64,000 bases of DNA from Butyrivibrio hungatei DSM 14810 (lineage in GTDB: Bacteria; Bacillota; Clostridia; Lachnospirales; Lachnospiraceae), in the NCBI RefSeq assembly GCF_900143205.1, contig NZ_FRDH01000007.1, forward strand, positions 78,683 to 142,682. Reading direction: 5' to 3'. Under the pieces are notes generated by a model, which ran no database searches, was not told the origin of the DNA, and saw nothing but the letters and a program-made list of their open reading frames with translations. The position numbers and the translations under genes are program-made. Below, in pieces: positions 27,748 to 35,490 of this stretch (positions are counted from its first letter, which is position 1; every line of letters starts with the position of its first letter).

Positions 27748-29880
27748 TCAATAGAGATGTTCGTCATCTATCTCATCTGCAAATCTGCAACATGAGATAT
27801 ATTTCCATCTACCATTATAATAAAAAGGCAGTATCATGTACATCTGCATTCTACCTTTGTCAGTTGATACAGCGGAATGATAATAATCTACAAGATAATC
27901 GCCACCTGTAGCTTTAAGTCTGTCGTGTACTGTTGAGATATCATAGAATTTTCTAAATCTCGCTCTATCTTTCTTAATAAGATACTTATCAGAATATATC
28001 TTAACTGCTTCCTTGGCATCCATCTCTTTATCTGCGATTGCAAGCTGGTCACTGTTAAGGAAGATATTCTCCACAGTACCATCCTGGTCATAAAGATCAA
28101 CTCTGAAGTACTGGTTAAATACATGCGCCATTGCAACCTGAATATTTTCAGATTTCTTGTCATCTGAATGTAGCGTGACGTTTCTGGATACTATGGCAAA
28201 TGCGGACTTATTTCCCTGACGTGACAAGAATCTTACCTTGGAGTTGATGACGCAGCCATTAACAATAACATCGATCTCTCCACGTTTATCCCTTGCTTTC
28301 TCAGCATTATGCGACGCTTCAAGTATTTTTCTGACTTCAGGGATTTCGACATTTCTATTGCGCTTATTGGCCTGCTTCATGTTGGCAACACCGATACTTG
28401 AAAGGAAATTCTTGTAGGCATCGTTAATATAGATGAATGTGATATGATCATCTTCCATCTCATATATTCCAATAGGCACATTATTAAACACCTTCATTTT
28501 CTTGGGGCGAAGTGGCGTAGATCCAAGGAAGTTAATATCACCCATGGAGTCATAATACAAGTGATATGCGAAATCTTCGCAGTTTTCAAAGCCACAATCT
28601 TCTTCCCTTACAAAGCTTTCTACAGGCTTTGGCGTTCCAAAAAGATATCCTTGAAGCTTTTCACAGCCAATTCTTCTTAAGAATTCGTACTGTTCTTTGG
28701 TCTCAACACCTTCAGCAAGAGTGTGTATTCCAAGTTCCTTTGCCATGCTGATGATAGCTGCTAGAATAACTCTTGTTTTCTTATTTTTCTCGTATTCACT
28801 GATAAAACTCATGTCAATCTTGATCATATCAAAGTCATAAGATTTAAGATTTCCAAAAGAACTATATCCCGTTCCAAAGTCATCCATCCAGATCTGGTAG
28901 CCCGATCTCCTAAGCTTTTTTATTTGCTCTCCAAGGAAATTATCTTCTGATGTAAGGGCACTTTCTGTAATCTCAATATTCAAAAGATTCTTTGGTATGT
29001 TGTATATCTTTCTACATCTGTCTATTTCAGTTTTTATGTCACATAATTCAAAATCAAGTCTGGAAAGGTTTATTGAAATAGGCTCCACAGCAAAACCGCT
29101 ATCGATATCATCTCTTAGATCTGAGCACACCTGCTCTATCATATAGATATCAAGTTTGTGAATGAGTCGTACATTTTCCAACACCTCAACAAAGATACCA
29201 GGCGATATTATTCCATACTTAGGATCATTCCACCTTGCAAGGGCCTCATAGCCGCAGACTTTTCCTGTAAGTGCTCTAACTTCTTTCTGGTAATAAACCT
29301 TGAAGTATTTTTTCTTGAAGGCAATTTCGAAGTTATCGATCACATACTGCCTTAGTTCATTCTTTTTATTTAACTCTTCTGAATAGATATTGTCATCCTT
29401 ATCATAGACTCTTATGATGTCGTCGCAGGCAATCTTAGCTCTGTCCACCATAACAACAGGGTCTTTTTCTGTGCCATCAGCCTTATAAATACCGGCTTTT
29501 ATACGCATAACAAGGCCCTTCTGGTACTTAACCGCGCCAGCCCTCAGATCTGAAAGTTTCTTCAATATCTTTTTTTCATCGAGTGAATTCGCAATGATAA
29601 TAAACTGATCTCCACTAGTTCTGGCTACCAGTTCTTCTTTAAAAATGCTTTGAATCTCTTTTGCCAATCCCTTAAGATATTGATTTCCCCCAAGAAAGCC
29701 ATATCTTTGGTTAAAGGCCTTAAAATTCATCACATTAAGATATACGATTATTGACTTTTCTGATGCAGAAAATTCCCCATGTCCTTGAAGATGATCTAAA
29801 ATCCCAGTAAGATTATGAAGCCCAGTCAACTCATCAAGGTGGCGACTTTCTACTATCTCATTGATCTCTCGTTCATCCAT
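27748..29880 (-). CDS. Cyclic di-GMP phosphodiesterase: degenerate GGDEF, EAL, PAS-like
   Basis: The 710-residue cytoplasmic protein starts with a GGDEF-fold domain (about 1-170) whose active loop reads ARTSGDQFIII. SGDQF replaces GGDEF, so cyclase activity is unlikely. The EAL domain (about 185-430) looks complete: CGYEALARW, SINLSRLDF, LNIEITES, MDDFGTGYSSFGNL, MIKIDMSF, AEGVETKEQ and LQGYLFGTP. These are the residues that bind metal and hydrolyse cyclic di-GMP. The rest (about 460-700) has a PAS-like part beginning VFNNVPIGIYEMED. It is 22 bases upstream of addB and divergent from the MocR gene. The degenerate GGDEF may bind GTP as a regulator. Confidence 0.9.
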   Translation of the reverse strand: MDEREINEIVESRHLDELTGLHNLTGILDHLQGHGEFSASEKSIIVYLNVMNFKAFNQRYGFLGGNQYLKGLAKEIQSIFKEELVARTSGDQFIIIANSLDEKKILKKLSDLRAGAVKYQKGLVMRIKAGIYKADGTEKDPVVMVDRAKIACDDIIRVYDKDDNIYSEELNKKNELRQYVIDNFEIAFKKKYFKVYYQKEVRALTGKVCGYEALARWNDPKYGIISPGIFVEVLENVRLIHKLDIYMIEQVCSDLRDDIDSGFAVEPISINLSRLDFELCDIKTEIDRCRKIYNIPKNLLNIEITESALTSEDNFLGEQIKKLRRSGYQIWMDDFGTGYSSFGNLKSYDFDMIKIDMSFISEYEKNKKTRVILAAIISMAKELGIHTLAEGVETKEQYEFLRRIGCEKLQGYLFGTPKPVESFVREEDCGFENCEDFAYHLYYDSMGDINFLGSTPLRPKKMKVFNNVPIGIYEMEDDHITFIYINDAYKNFLSSIGVANMKQANKRNRNVEIPEVRKILEASHNAEKARDKRGEIDVIVNGCVINSKVRFLSRQGNKSAFAIVSRNVTLHSDDKKSENIQVAMAHVFNQYFRVDLYDQDGTVENIFLNSDQLAIADKEMDAKEAVKIYSDKYLIKKDRARFRKFYDISTVHDRLKATGGDYLVDYYHSAVSTDKGRMQMYMILPFYYNGRWKYISCCRFADEIDDEHLY

Positions 29881-30031
29881 CGTACTTACCTAACATGTCA
29901 AACACACGAAATTACATAATATCGTATAGTTTATTGTATCATTATTTTACCGCATTTTTGACACTATTCTGACGCTTTATCAAATTTTCATATTTGCTTG
30001 ATTTATTTTTTCAATATGGTAACTTTAACTT

Positions 30032-31468
30032 ATGCTTACTTACAATCTCTCTAACGGGGAAGGTCCCCTTTATACAAGGCTATATCAGCACATAAAACGC
30101 GATATCTCAAATGGAACGCTTACTCCTGGCGAGAAGCTCCCATCAAGAAGGGCTCTTGCTGAAAACATGGGAGTAAGTACCGTAACTGTTGATAATGCCT
30201 ATGGTCAGCTCCTTGAAGAAGGCTACATCTATGCCCTTCCTAAAAAGGGCTATTTTGTGTCGCAGATTTCCGGAAGCATTATTTTTCCTGAAGTGAAAGG
30301 TAAAAAGAAATCTTCATCCAAACTAAATTTCAAGAAAAAAGCTAGGAATAACATAACGTTTGATTTCTCATCTAATAAGCCAGATGCTGATAGTTTCCCG
30401 TTTTCTGTTTGGGCAAAGCTCACCAGAGAGGCTGTGTCTGGACATAGTGATGAGCTCTTAAAAGTATCTGATTACAGCGGAATCTATGAGCTTAGATCTG
30501 CAATCGCAGCTCATTTATCTTCCTTCAGAGGAATGAGTGTTGACCCTGACCAGATCATTGTTGGCGCAGGAACAGAATACCTTTACGGACTACTGATAAA
30601 GCTTTTGGGTAAAGATAAAAAATACTGCATAGAAAATCCTGGTTATAAAAAGATCAGTCAGATATATGAAACAGAAGGCGTAAGCTACTACCTTGGAAGC
30701 ATGGACGAATATGGTTTATTGGTCTCAGAACTAGATAGGTCAGGAGCAGATATCGCACATATTAGCCCTACTCACCACTTTCCCACAGGTATTACCATGC
30801 CTGTTCCAAGGCGACTAGAACTACTGTCCTGGGCTTCAAAGGATTCCTCAAGGTACATCATAGAAGATGATTACGACAGTGAATTCAGGCATAAGGGCAC
30901 TCCTATTCCGCCTCTCCAGACAATGGACTCTTTTGACAAGGTTATCTATATCAATACCTTCTCAAAATCCCTTGCTTCTACCATAAGAATCGCATATATG
31001 GTACTGCCTCCACACCTAGCGCAGCTCTTTTACGACAAGCTGTCATTTTATTCATGTACAGTCTCAACATTCGATCAGTTCACACTGGCATCTTTTATTG
31101 AAAAGGGCTATTTTGAAAAACATATAAATCGTATGAGACTTCAATATGGCAGGAAAAGAGAACAGGTTCTTGGCATATTTGAAGAAGTACTGGGAAGTGA
31201 ATCGAAGTCTTCAGGTTATAAAATAGTTGAAAATGACTCTGGTCTTCACTTTATCTTGGAGCTAAATACCAGGTATAAAGATGCCGAGATAGAGAAACAA
31301 CTGTTATCTAAAAGTATCAAGATCTCTGCGATCTCTGACTTCTATATGGATGCTTTTGATGCTAAATTGGATGCAGCTTCACAGGGTAAATTTATTATAG
31401 ATTATTCAAATATGAACATAGCTCTTTTACCTGATGCGTTAAAAGAGATAAAAAAATTGTTGTCTTAA
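30032..31468 (+). CDS. MocR/PdxR-type transcriptional regulator (GntR HTH plus aminotransferase fold)
   Basis: The 478-residue protein joins a GntR winged-helix (about 1-75; GEKLPSRRALAENMGVSTVTV and LLEEGYIYALPKKGYFV) to a fold-type I aminotransferase domain. The PLP lysine is in NTFSKSLASTIRIAY near residue 311, and IIEDDYDSEFRH carries the PLP-ring aspartate. MocR proteins sense PLP or amino compounds and often control vitamin B6 genes. The ECF S component downstream is the likely target. There is no good ribosome site. A -10-like TATGGT (30015-30020) ends 11 bases before the ATG, so the transcript may be nearly leaderless. Confidence 0.9.
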   Translation: MLTYNLSNGEGPLYTRLYQHIKRDISNGTLTPGEKLPSRRALAENMGVSTVTVDNAYGQLLEEGYIYALPKKGYFVSQISGSIIFPEVKGKKKSSSKLNFKKKARNNITFDFSSNKPDADSFPFSVWAKLTREAVSGHSDELLKVSDYSGIYELRSAIAAHLSSFRGMSVDPDQIIVGAGTEYLYGLLIKLLGKDKKYCIENPGYKKISQIYETEGVSYYLGSMDEYGLLVSELDRSGADIAHISPTHHFPTGITMPVPRRLELLSWASKDSSRYIIEDDYDSEFRHKGTPIPPLQTMDSFDKVIYINTFSKSLASTIRIAYMVLPPHLAQLFYDKLSFYSCTVSTFDQFTLASFIEKGYFEKHINRMRLQYGRKREQVLGIFEEVLGSESKSSGYKIVENDSGLHFILELNTRYKDAEIEKQLLSKSIKISAISDFYMDAFDAKLDAASQGKFIIDYSNMNIALLPDALKEIKKLLS

Positions 31469-31478
31469 AAGATAGTGT

Positions 31479-31528
31479 TGCAAACTGGTATTAAAAAAAA
31501 TAATAGAATTGGGTATTATAATAATACC
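31479..31528 (+). promoter_or_regulatory. Probable MocR operator and promoter before the ECF gene
   Basis: TGGTATTA (from about 31478) is repeated as GGGTATTA at 31511. The second copy is part of a perfect 17-bp palindrome GGTATTATAATAATACC (31512-31528) containing a TATAAT box. Direct repeats with an embedded palindrome are common at MocR sites, so binding by the upstream MocR gene product is a reasonable inference. Confidence 0.55.
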
Positions 31529-31586
31529 AAAACAAGCGTATATTCATACCTAAAGTTGTACAAAACACCGTACCGGAGGAGAAAAT

Positions 31587-32132
31587 ATGGATACCACATC
31601 AATAAGCGCACTACGTAAGACTGACAAAGTAAAATGGATCGCTATCACAGCTCTTTTTATGGCATTTAATATAATAATGTCCAGCGTTGGAATTCCTGTT
31701 CCTGGAGGACACCTGTATTTATGTGATGTCATCATTTGTACTGCAGCTCTTTTACTTGATCCACTTGCTGCATTTATAGTTGGAGGAATCGGTTCATTTC
31801 TTGGAGATTTCCTTTTTTATCCAGCTCCAATGTTTGTATCACTTGTAACACATGGACTTCAGGCTGTTGTTGTATCAGTTATAGCAAGTAAAGGCCTTGG
31901 AGACAAAAAGAAGCATTTTACTTTTTCGCTCATTGGAACTTTGATCGGTGGTATTATAATGGTTGTTGGCTACACGCTTGGTAAGACTTTTGTGTACAGC
32001 ACTTTTGAATACGCTATGGTCAAGCTCCCATATGAGATAGCTCAGGCTCTTCTTGGAGTATTTGGTTCACTTTTCCTGTATTTCAAAGCAGGACTTGGAA
32101 ATATCTATAAGAGAATGGGACTAAATTCATAA
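31587..32132 (+). CDS. ECF transporter S component, possibly for a B6 vitamer
   Basis: The 181 residues hold five to six membrane helices and the general S-component pattern: ITALFMAFNIIMSSVGIPVPGGH at the N-terminus, then LDPLAAFIVGGIGSFLGDFLF and PYEIAQALLGVFGSL. The S component binds substrate and uses a shared energising module encoded elsewhere. The MocR/PdxR-type regulator upstream suggests pyridoxine or a related compound, by analogy with PdxU proteins. That assignment rests on context only. A GGAGGAG ribosome site precedes ATG. Confidence 0.8.
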   Translation: MDTTSISALRKTDKVKWIAITALFMAFNIIMSSVGIPVPGGHLYLCDVIICTAALLLDPLAAFIVGGIGSFLGDFLFYPAPMFVSLVTHGLQAVVVSVIASKGLGDKKKHFTFSLIGTLIGGIIMVVGYTLGKTFVYSTFEYAMVKLPYEIAQALLGVFGSLFLYFKAGLGNIYKRMGLNS

Positions 32133-32162
32133 TATCAGACATAGATTTAAGGAGTTACAAAA

Positions 32163-32726
32163 ATGGATTGTAAAGAAATAACTAACCAAAGCAAGCAGGC
32201 TGTTTGCGAGATCTTGGAGAAGGCCCGTCTTAAAAAGGGTGATATCTTCGTGATCGGCTGCTCATCTAGTGAGATTTTGGGCGACCAGATCGGTACTGCA
32301 ACTAATCTTGACTCTGCAAACGCAGTATACGACGGCATTATCCCTGTACTACGTGAAAACGGCATCTATGCTGCAGTTCAGTGCTGCGAGCATTTAAACA
32401 GAGCTCTTGTAGTTGAGAGAGAAGTTTTGGAAAAGTACGGATTTGAGCAGGTTAACGCTATTCCTCAGCCAAATCATGCAGGAGGAGCCCTTGCTACAGT
32501 AGCTTATGAGCGTTTTGATGATCCCGTACTTGTTGAATCAATAAATCAGAAAGCAGATGCAGGTATCGACATTGGAGGCACAATGATCGGAATGCATATG
32601 CACAGCGTAGTAGTTCCTATGAGAATCTCACTTCGTAAGATTGGCGAAGCACCTATTATCTGTGCTCGTCACCGTCCTAAGTATGTAGGCGGCCAGAGAG
32701 CTATATATGATGAAGATCTAATGTGA
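32163..32726 (+). CDS. TIGR01440/UPF0340 (YwlG-like) family protein
   Basis: The 187-residue soluble protein matches the YwlG family, whose function is unknown. Typical stretches are DIFVIGCSSSEILGDQIGTAT, AVQCCEHLNRALVVE, AIPQPNHAGGALATVAYE and DIGGTMIGMHMHSVVVPMR. It is usually 180-190 residues, as here. It follows the ECF gene by 30 bases with AAGGAG before ATG, so it is likely cotranscribed, though the pairing may be local. Confidence 0.92.
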   Translation: MDCKEITNQSKQAVCEILEKARLKKGDIFVIGCSSSEILGDQIGTATNLDSANAVYDGIIPVLRENGIYAAVQCCEHLNRALVVEREVLEKYGFEQVNAIPQPNHAGGALATVAYERFDDPVLVESINQKADAGIDIGGTMIGMHMHSVVVPMRISLRKIGEAPIICARHRPKYVGGQRAIYDEDLM

Positions 32727-32769
32727 TTTTTTATTTTAGAATATTGAGTGATGTCACTTGTTTTGCTTT

Positions 32770-33102
32770 TTACCTGCATTTGATAGTTTAAGTCGAATGC
32801 AGGTAATTTTTTAATCACCAGATGCAAGCTAGTTTTTGATTTGTTACCTGCATTCCTTTTGGGCACTTGGATGCAGGTAATATTTTCATTCCCGAAAGCA
32901 AGCTTTTTTCTGATTTGTTACCTGCATTTCTTTCTTGCACTTGAATGCAGGTAATATTTTCATTCCCGAAAGCAAGCTTTTTTCTGATTTGTTACCTGCA
33001 TTTCTTTCTTGCACTTGAATGCAGGTAATATTTTCTTTCCCTAAAGCAAGTTTTCTCTTGATTTGTTACCTGCATTGCCCACTTACGAATGAAAGCAGGT
33101 AA
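32770..33102. repeat. Array 1: five 37-bp palindromes with an exact 74-bp period
   Basis: Units at 32770, 32844, 32918, 32992 and 33066 are each 37 bp. Each begins TTACCTGCAT and ends near-perfectly in ATGCAGGTAA; the last right arm is degraded to AAGCAGGTAA. The four spacers are also 37 bp and two are identical (32881-32917 and 32955-32991). The array lies between the convergent TIGR01440 and purH genes. It holds no convincing reading frame. Confidence 0.95.
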
Positions 33103-33135
33103 TTTGTGCATAGCAAACTCTACTACAGCAAATTA

Positions 33136-33180
33136 TTGTAGCTTAGCTTCTTGTAGCTTAGTTTCTTGTAGCTTAGTCTC
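33136..33180. repeat. Three tandem 15-bp repeats
   Basis: TTGTAGCTTAGCTTC, TTGTAGCTTAGTTTC and TTGTAGCTTAGTCTC follow without gaps, differing at one to two positions. They lie between palindrome array 1 and the terminator. No function is evident. Confidence 0.85.
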
Positions 33181-33211
33181 CATTCATCCACGTGTTACTT
33201 GGATTTGTCCC

Positions 33212-33259
33212 ATAAAATAAAAGGCTTGTAACAACAGGGTTACAAGCTTTTTATTTTAT
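33212..33259. terminator. Bidirectional terminator between convergent operons
   Basis: ATAAAATAAAAGGCTTGTAAC pairs with GTTACAAGCTTTTTATTTTAT except for one G-T, around a 6-base loop. A-rich and T-rich flanks serve both strands: the TIGR01440 operon (plus) and purH (minus). Confidence 0.8.
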
Positions 33260-33315
33260 AGCATATTGTATATGCCAAAACATGAACAAGAACGAAAACT
33301 AGACAATAAACTAGA

Positions 33316-34494
33316 TTAGTGGTGGAAAAGGCGAAGTCCTGTGAATGCCATTACCATATCGTGGCTGTTTGCAGCTTCGATAACGTTGTCATCACGAACT
33401 GATCCGCCAGGCTGAGCTACGTACTTAACACCGCTCTTATAAGCTCTCTCGATGTTATCTCCAAATGGGAAGAATGCATCTGAACCAAGGGCTACGTCAG
33501 TGTTCTTATCAAGCCAAGCTCTCTTTTCAGCCTCTGTGAATACAGGTGGCTTCTCCTTGAAGATGTGCTCCCACTTGCCATCAGCAAGTACATCCATGTA
33601 ATCAGCGCCGATGTAGAGGTCAATTGCGTTATCTCTATCTGGGCGCTTTATTGTATCAAGGAATGGAAGGTTAAGTACCTGTGGAGCCTGTCTAAGGAAC
33701 CAGTTATCTGCCTTAGAACCAGCAAGTCTTGTGCAGTGGATACGGCTCTGCTGACCAGCACCGATACCGATTGCCTGTCCACCCTTTACATAACATACTG
33801 AATTAGACTGTGTATATTTAAGTGTGATAAGTGCGATGATAAGGTCAATCTTGGCTGACTCAGGAAGATCCTTGTTGTCAGTTACGATATTTGTGAGCAT
33901 GTTCTCACCGATCTCGATGAAGTTATGGCCCTGCTCAAAGGTTACGCCAAATACCTGCTTCTTCTCGATTTCCTCTGGAACATAATTCTCATCAATCTTG
34001 ATAACAGCGTAGTTTCCGCCCTTCTTAGCCTTTAAGATCTCAAGAGCTTCATCTGTATAGCCTGGAGCAATGATTCCGTCTGATACTTCTCTTTTTACAA
34101 GTCTTGCTGTGTCTGCGTCGCAAACATCTGAAAGTGAGATGAAATCTCCAAATGAAGACATTCTGTCTGCGCCTCTAGCTCTTGCATAAGCGTTTGCAAG
34201 TGGGCTGAGTTCACCAAGATCCTCTACCCAGTAGATCTTTTTCTCAATATCTGTAAGAGGTGTGCCTACTGCAGCACCTGCAGGTGATACATGCTTGAAT
34301 GATGTAGCTGCTGGAAGTCCTGTAGCTTTTTTGAGCTCAGAAACAAGCTGCCATCCATTAAGAGCATCTAAAAGATTGATATATCCTGGCCTTCCATTTA
34401 ATACCTCGATTGGAAGATCTGCGCCGTTCTCCATGTAAACACGTGAAGGCTTCTGATTAGGGTTACATCCATATTTAAGCTGAATCTCGTTCAT
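33316..34494 (-). CDS. purH: AICAR formyltransferase (stand-alone PurH transformylase domain)
   Basis: The enzyme formylates AICAR to FAICAR in the tenth step of purine synthesis. At 392 residues it holds only the transformylase half of the usual 500-residue bifunctional PurH and lacks the N-terminal cyclohydrolase. Motifs are KYGCNPNQKPS, AATSFKHVSPAGAAVG, GAGQQSRIHCTRLAG, SDAFFPFGDNIERA, AQPGGSVRDDNVIEAA and the terminal FTGLRLFHH. The missing activity is supplied by the neighbouring PurO-type gene 32 bases upstream. Both follow a ZTP riboswitch. A strong AAAGGAG ribosome site is present. Confidence 0.95.
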   Translation of the reverse strand: MNEIQLKYGCNPNQKPSRVYMENGADLPIEVLNGRPGYINLLDALNGWQLVSELKKATGLPAATSFKHVSPAGAAVGTPLTDIEKKIYWVEDLGELSPLANAYARARGADRMSSFGDFISLSDVCDADTARLVKREVSDGIIAPGYTDEALEILKAKKGGNYAVIKIDENYVPEEIEKKQVFGVTFEQGHNFIEIGENMLTNIVTDNKDLPESAKIDLIIALITLKYTQSNSVCYVKGGQAIGIGAGQQSRIHCTRLAGSKADNWFLRQAPQVLNLPFLDTIKRPDRDNAIDLYIGADYMDVLADGKWEHIFKEKPPVFTEAEKRAWLDKNTDVALGSDAFFPFGDNIERAYKSGVKYVAQPGGSVRDDNVIEAANSHDMVMAFTGLRLFHH

Positions 34495-34526
34495 TTTAAT
34501 CTCCTTTACTTACTCCATAGCTCTTT

Positions 34527-35234
34527 TCATGCGTTCTTGTTGATGATGCGACTCTCGTACTTGCCTGTTGCGATGTCGATGTATCTTGTGAAAAGAGATA
34601 CCTTATTATCTGCGTTCAGGGCTTCCCATACATTCTTGGTGAATGTGTCGATGTCGCCTTCAATGCTAACAAGTGTAGGCTCACCCTCATAGCTAGGAAG
34701 TGGATTGCCATCTCCCATGTATGTGTGGATGAAGTAGCCCTGGCCTGCCTTAGGGTTGTCGTATGTAAATGTGTTTCTGATGCACTGACTTGCGTCGCCG
34801 TGGTCACTCTTTAAGATTGACATAGCGAAATCATACTTGCCATCTGCAACATTCATGATTCCTGAAATTCTAGGTGTATAGTTAGGAGCGTCAGGCTCGA
34901 ACTGCCTTGTTCTAAGAGACTGCTCAAAAGTCTGACCAGCCTTCATAAGGTCGTAGATTGTGTCTGTCTGGTCGCCGTTTGTTACGATTGTTGAGTTGCC
35001 AAGAACTCTAACTGGAGCATAGATGATAAGGCTAGGATCCTCCATTTTTGATGGGTCAAAAGCCTGTGTGCGAATGCCCTCTCCTTCCTCTACAAATACG
35101 CGGTTTCTTGAGTTCTCACTTCTTCCCATGATGAAATATGCGCAAACTGCGTATTTTCCGTCTGTTGAAGTACCGATCACAATACCTCTACCTGGGTAAG
35201 ATGTACTTCCAATCTCTGCACGATAATCCTTCAT
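34527..35234 (-). CDS. purO: Archaeal-type IMP cyclohydrolase (PurO family)
   Basis: This enzyme closes the ring of FAICAR to give IMP, the last step of purine synthesis. It is unrelated to the PurH cyclohydrolase domain. The 235 residues fit the PurO-like family. Features are the N-terminal YPGRGIVIGTSTDGKYAVCAYFIMGRSENSRNR region, YAPVRVLGNSTIVTNGDQTD, and GYFIHTYMGDGNPLPSYEGEP. Known members have an Ntn-hydrolase-like fold. Genes of this type were first described in archaea and also occur in some Clostridia. It pairs with the stand-alone transformylase downstream and is led by the ZTP riboswitch. Confidence 0.92.
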   Translation of the reverse strand: MKDYRAEIGSTSYPGRGIVIGTSTDGKYAVCAYFIMGRSENSRNRVFVEEGEGIRTQAFDPSKMEDPSLIIYAPVRVLGNSTIVTNGDQTDTIYDLMKAGQTFEQSLRTRQFEPDAPNYTPRISGIMNVADGKYDFAMSILKSDHGDASQCIRNTFTYDNPKAGQGYFIHTYMGDGNPLPSYEGEPTLVSIEGDIDTFTKNVWEALNADNKVSLFTRYIDIATGKYESRIINKNA

Positions 35235-35324
35235 ATTCGTCTCCTTTATGGTCGAAAAATGATTTCTCGCTTGATTTGCTTGAGGGAATGCTTAGAATCT
35301 TTTTAAAGAGTGTTTGTGGAATAT

Positions 35325-35440
35325 AAAAAGCCTGAGCATCCCACTGATCAAGCGGTTGCCCAGGCGGTCGACTCAACATATATTCATCCATACTCCCATG
35401 TGGTTACCCACTTATCCGCCAGTTGTATGGACATGTATAA
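35325..35440 (-). promoter_or_regulatory. ZTP (pfl) riboswitch with terminator before purO-purH
   Basis: On the minus strand the leader carries ACTGGCGGATAAGTGGG and AACCACATGGGAG, then the signature CCGCCTGGGCA. These are conserved parts of the pfl motif, which senses ZTP/ZMP when folate is short. A terminator can form between GCCTGGGCA and TGCTCAGGC followed by TTTTT (plus 35326-35365), overlapping the aptamer 3' end. ZTP binding would favour read-through, raising AICAR-consuming enzymes. Confidence 0.9.
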
Positions 35441-35490
35441 CATACACTTTCCGGAAGATTTTTTCAAGGGGGTACACTGGATTTTTGTTA

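Noticed and set aside
32770-33102. CRISPR array
   Set aside because: The regular spacing resembles one, but spacers are shared rather than unique, repeats are palindromes with variable loops, and no cas gene is in the window.
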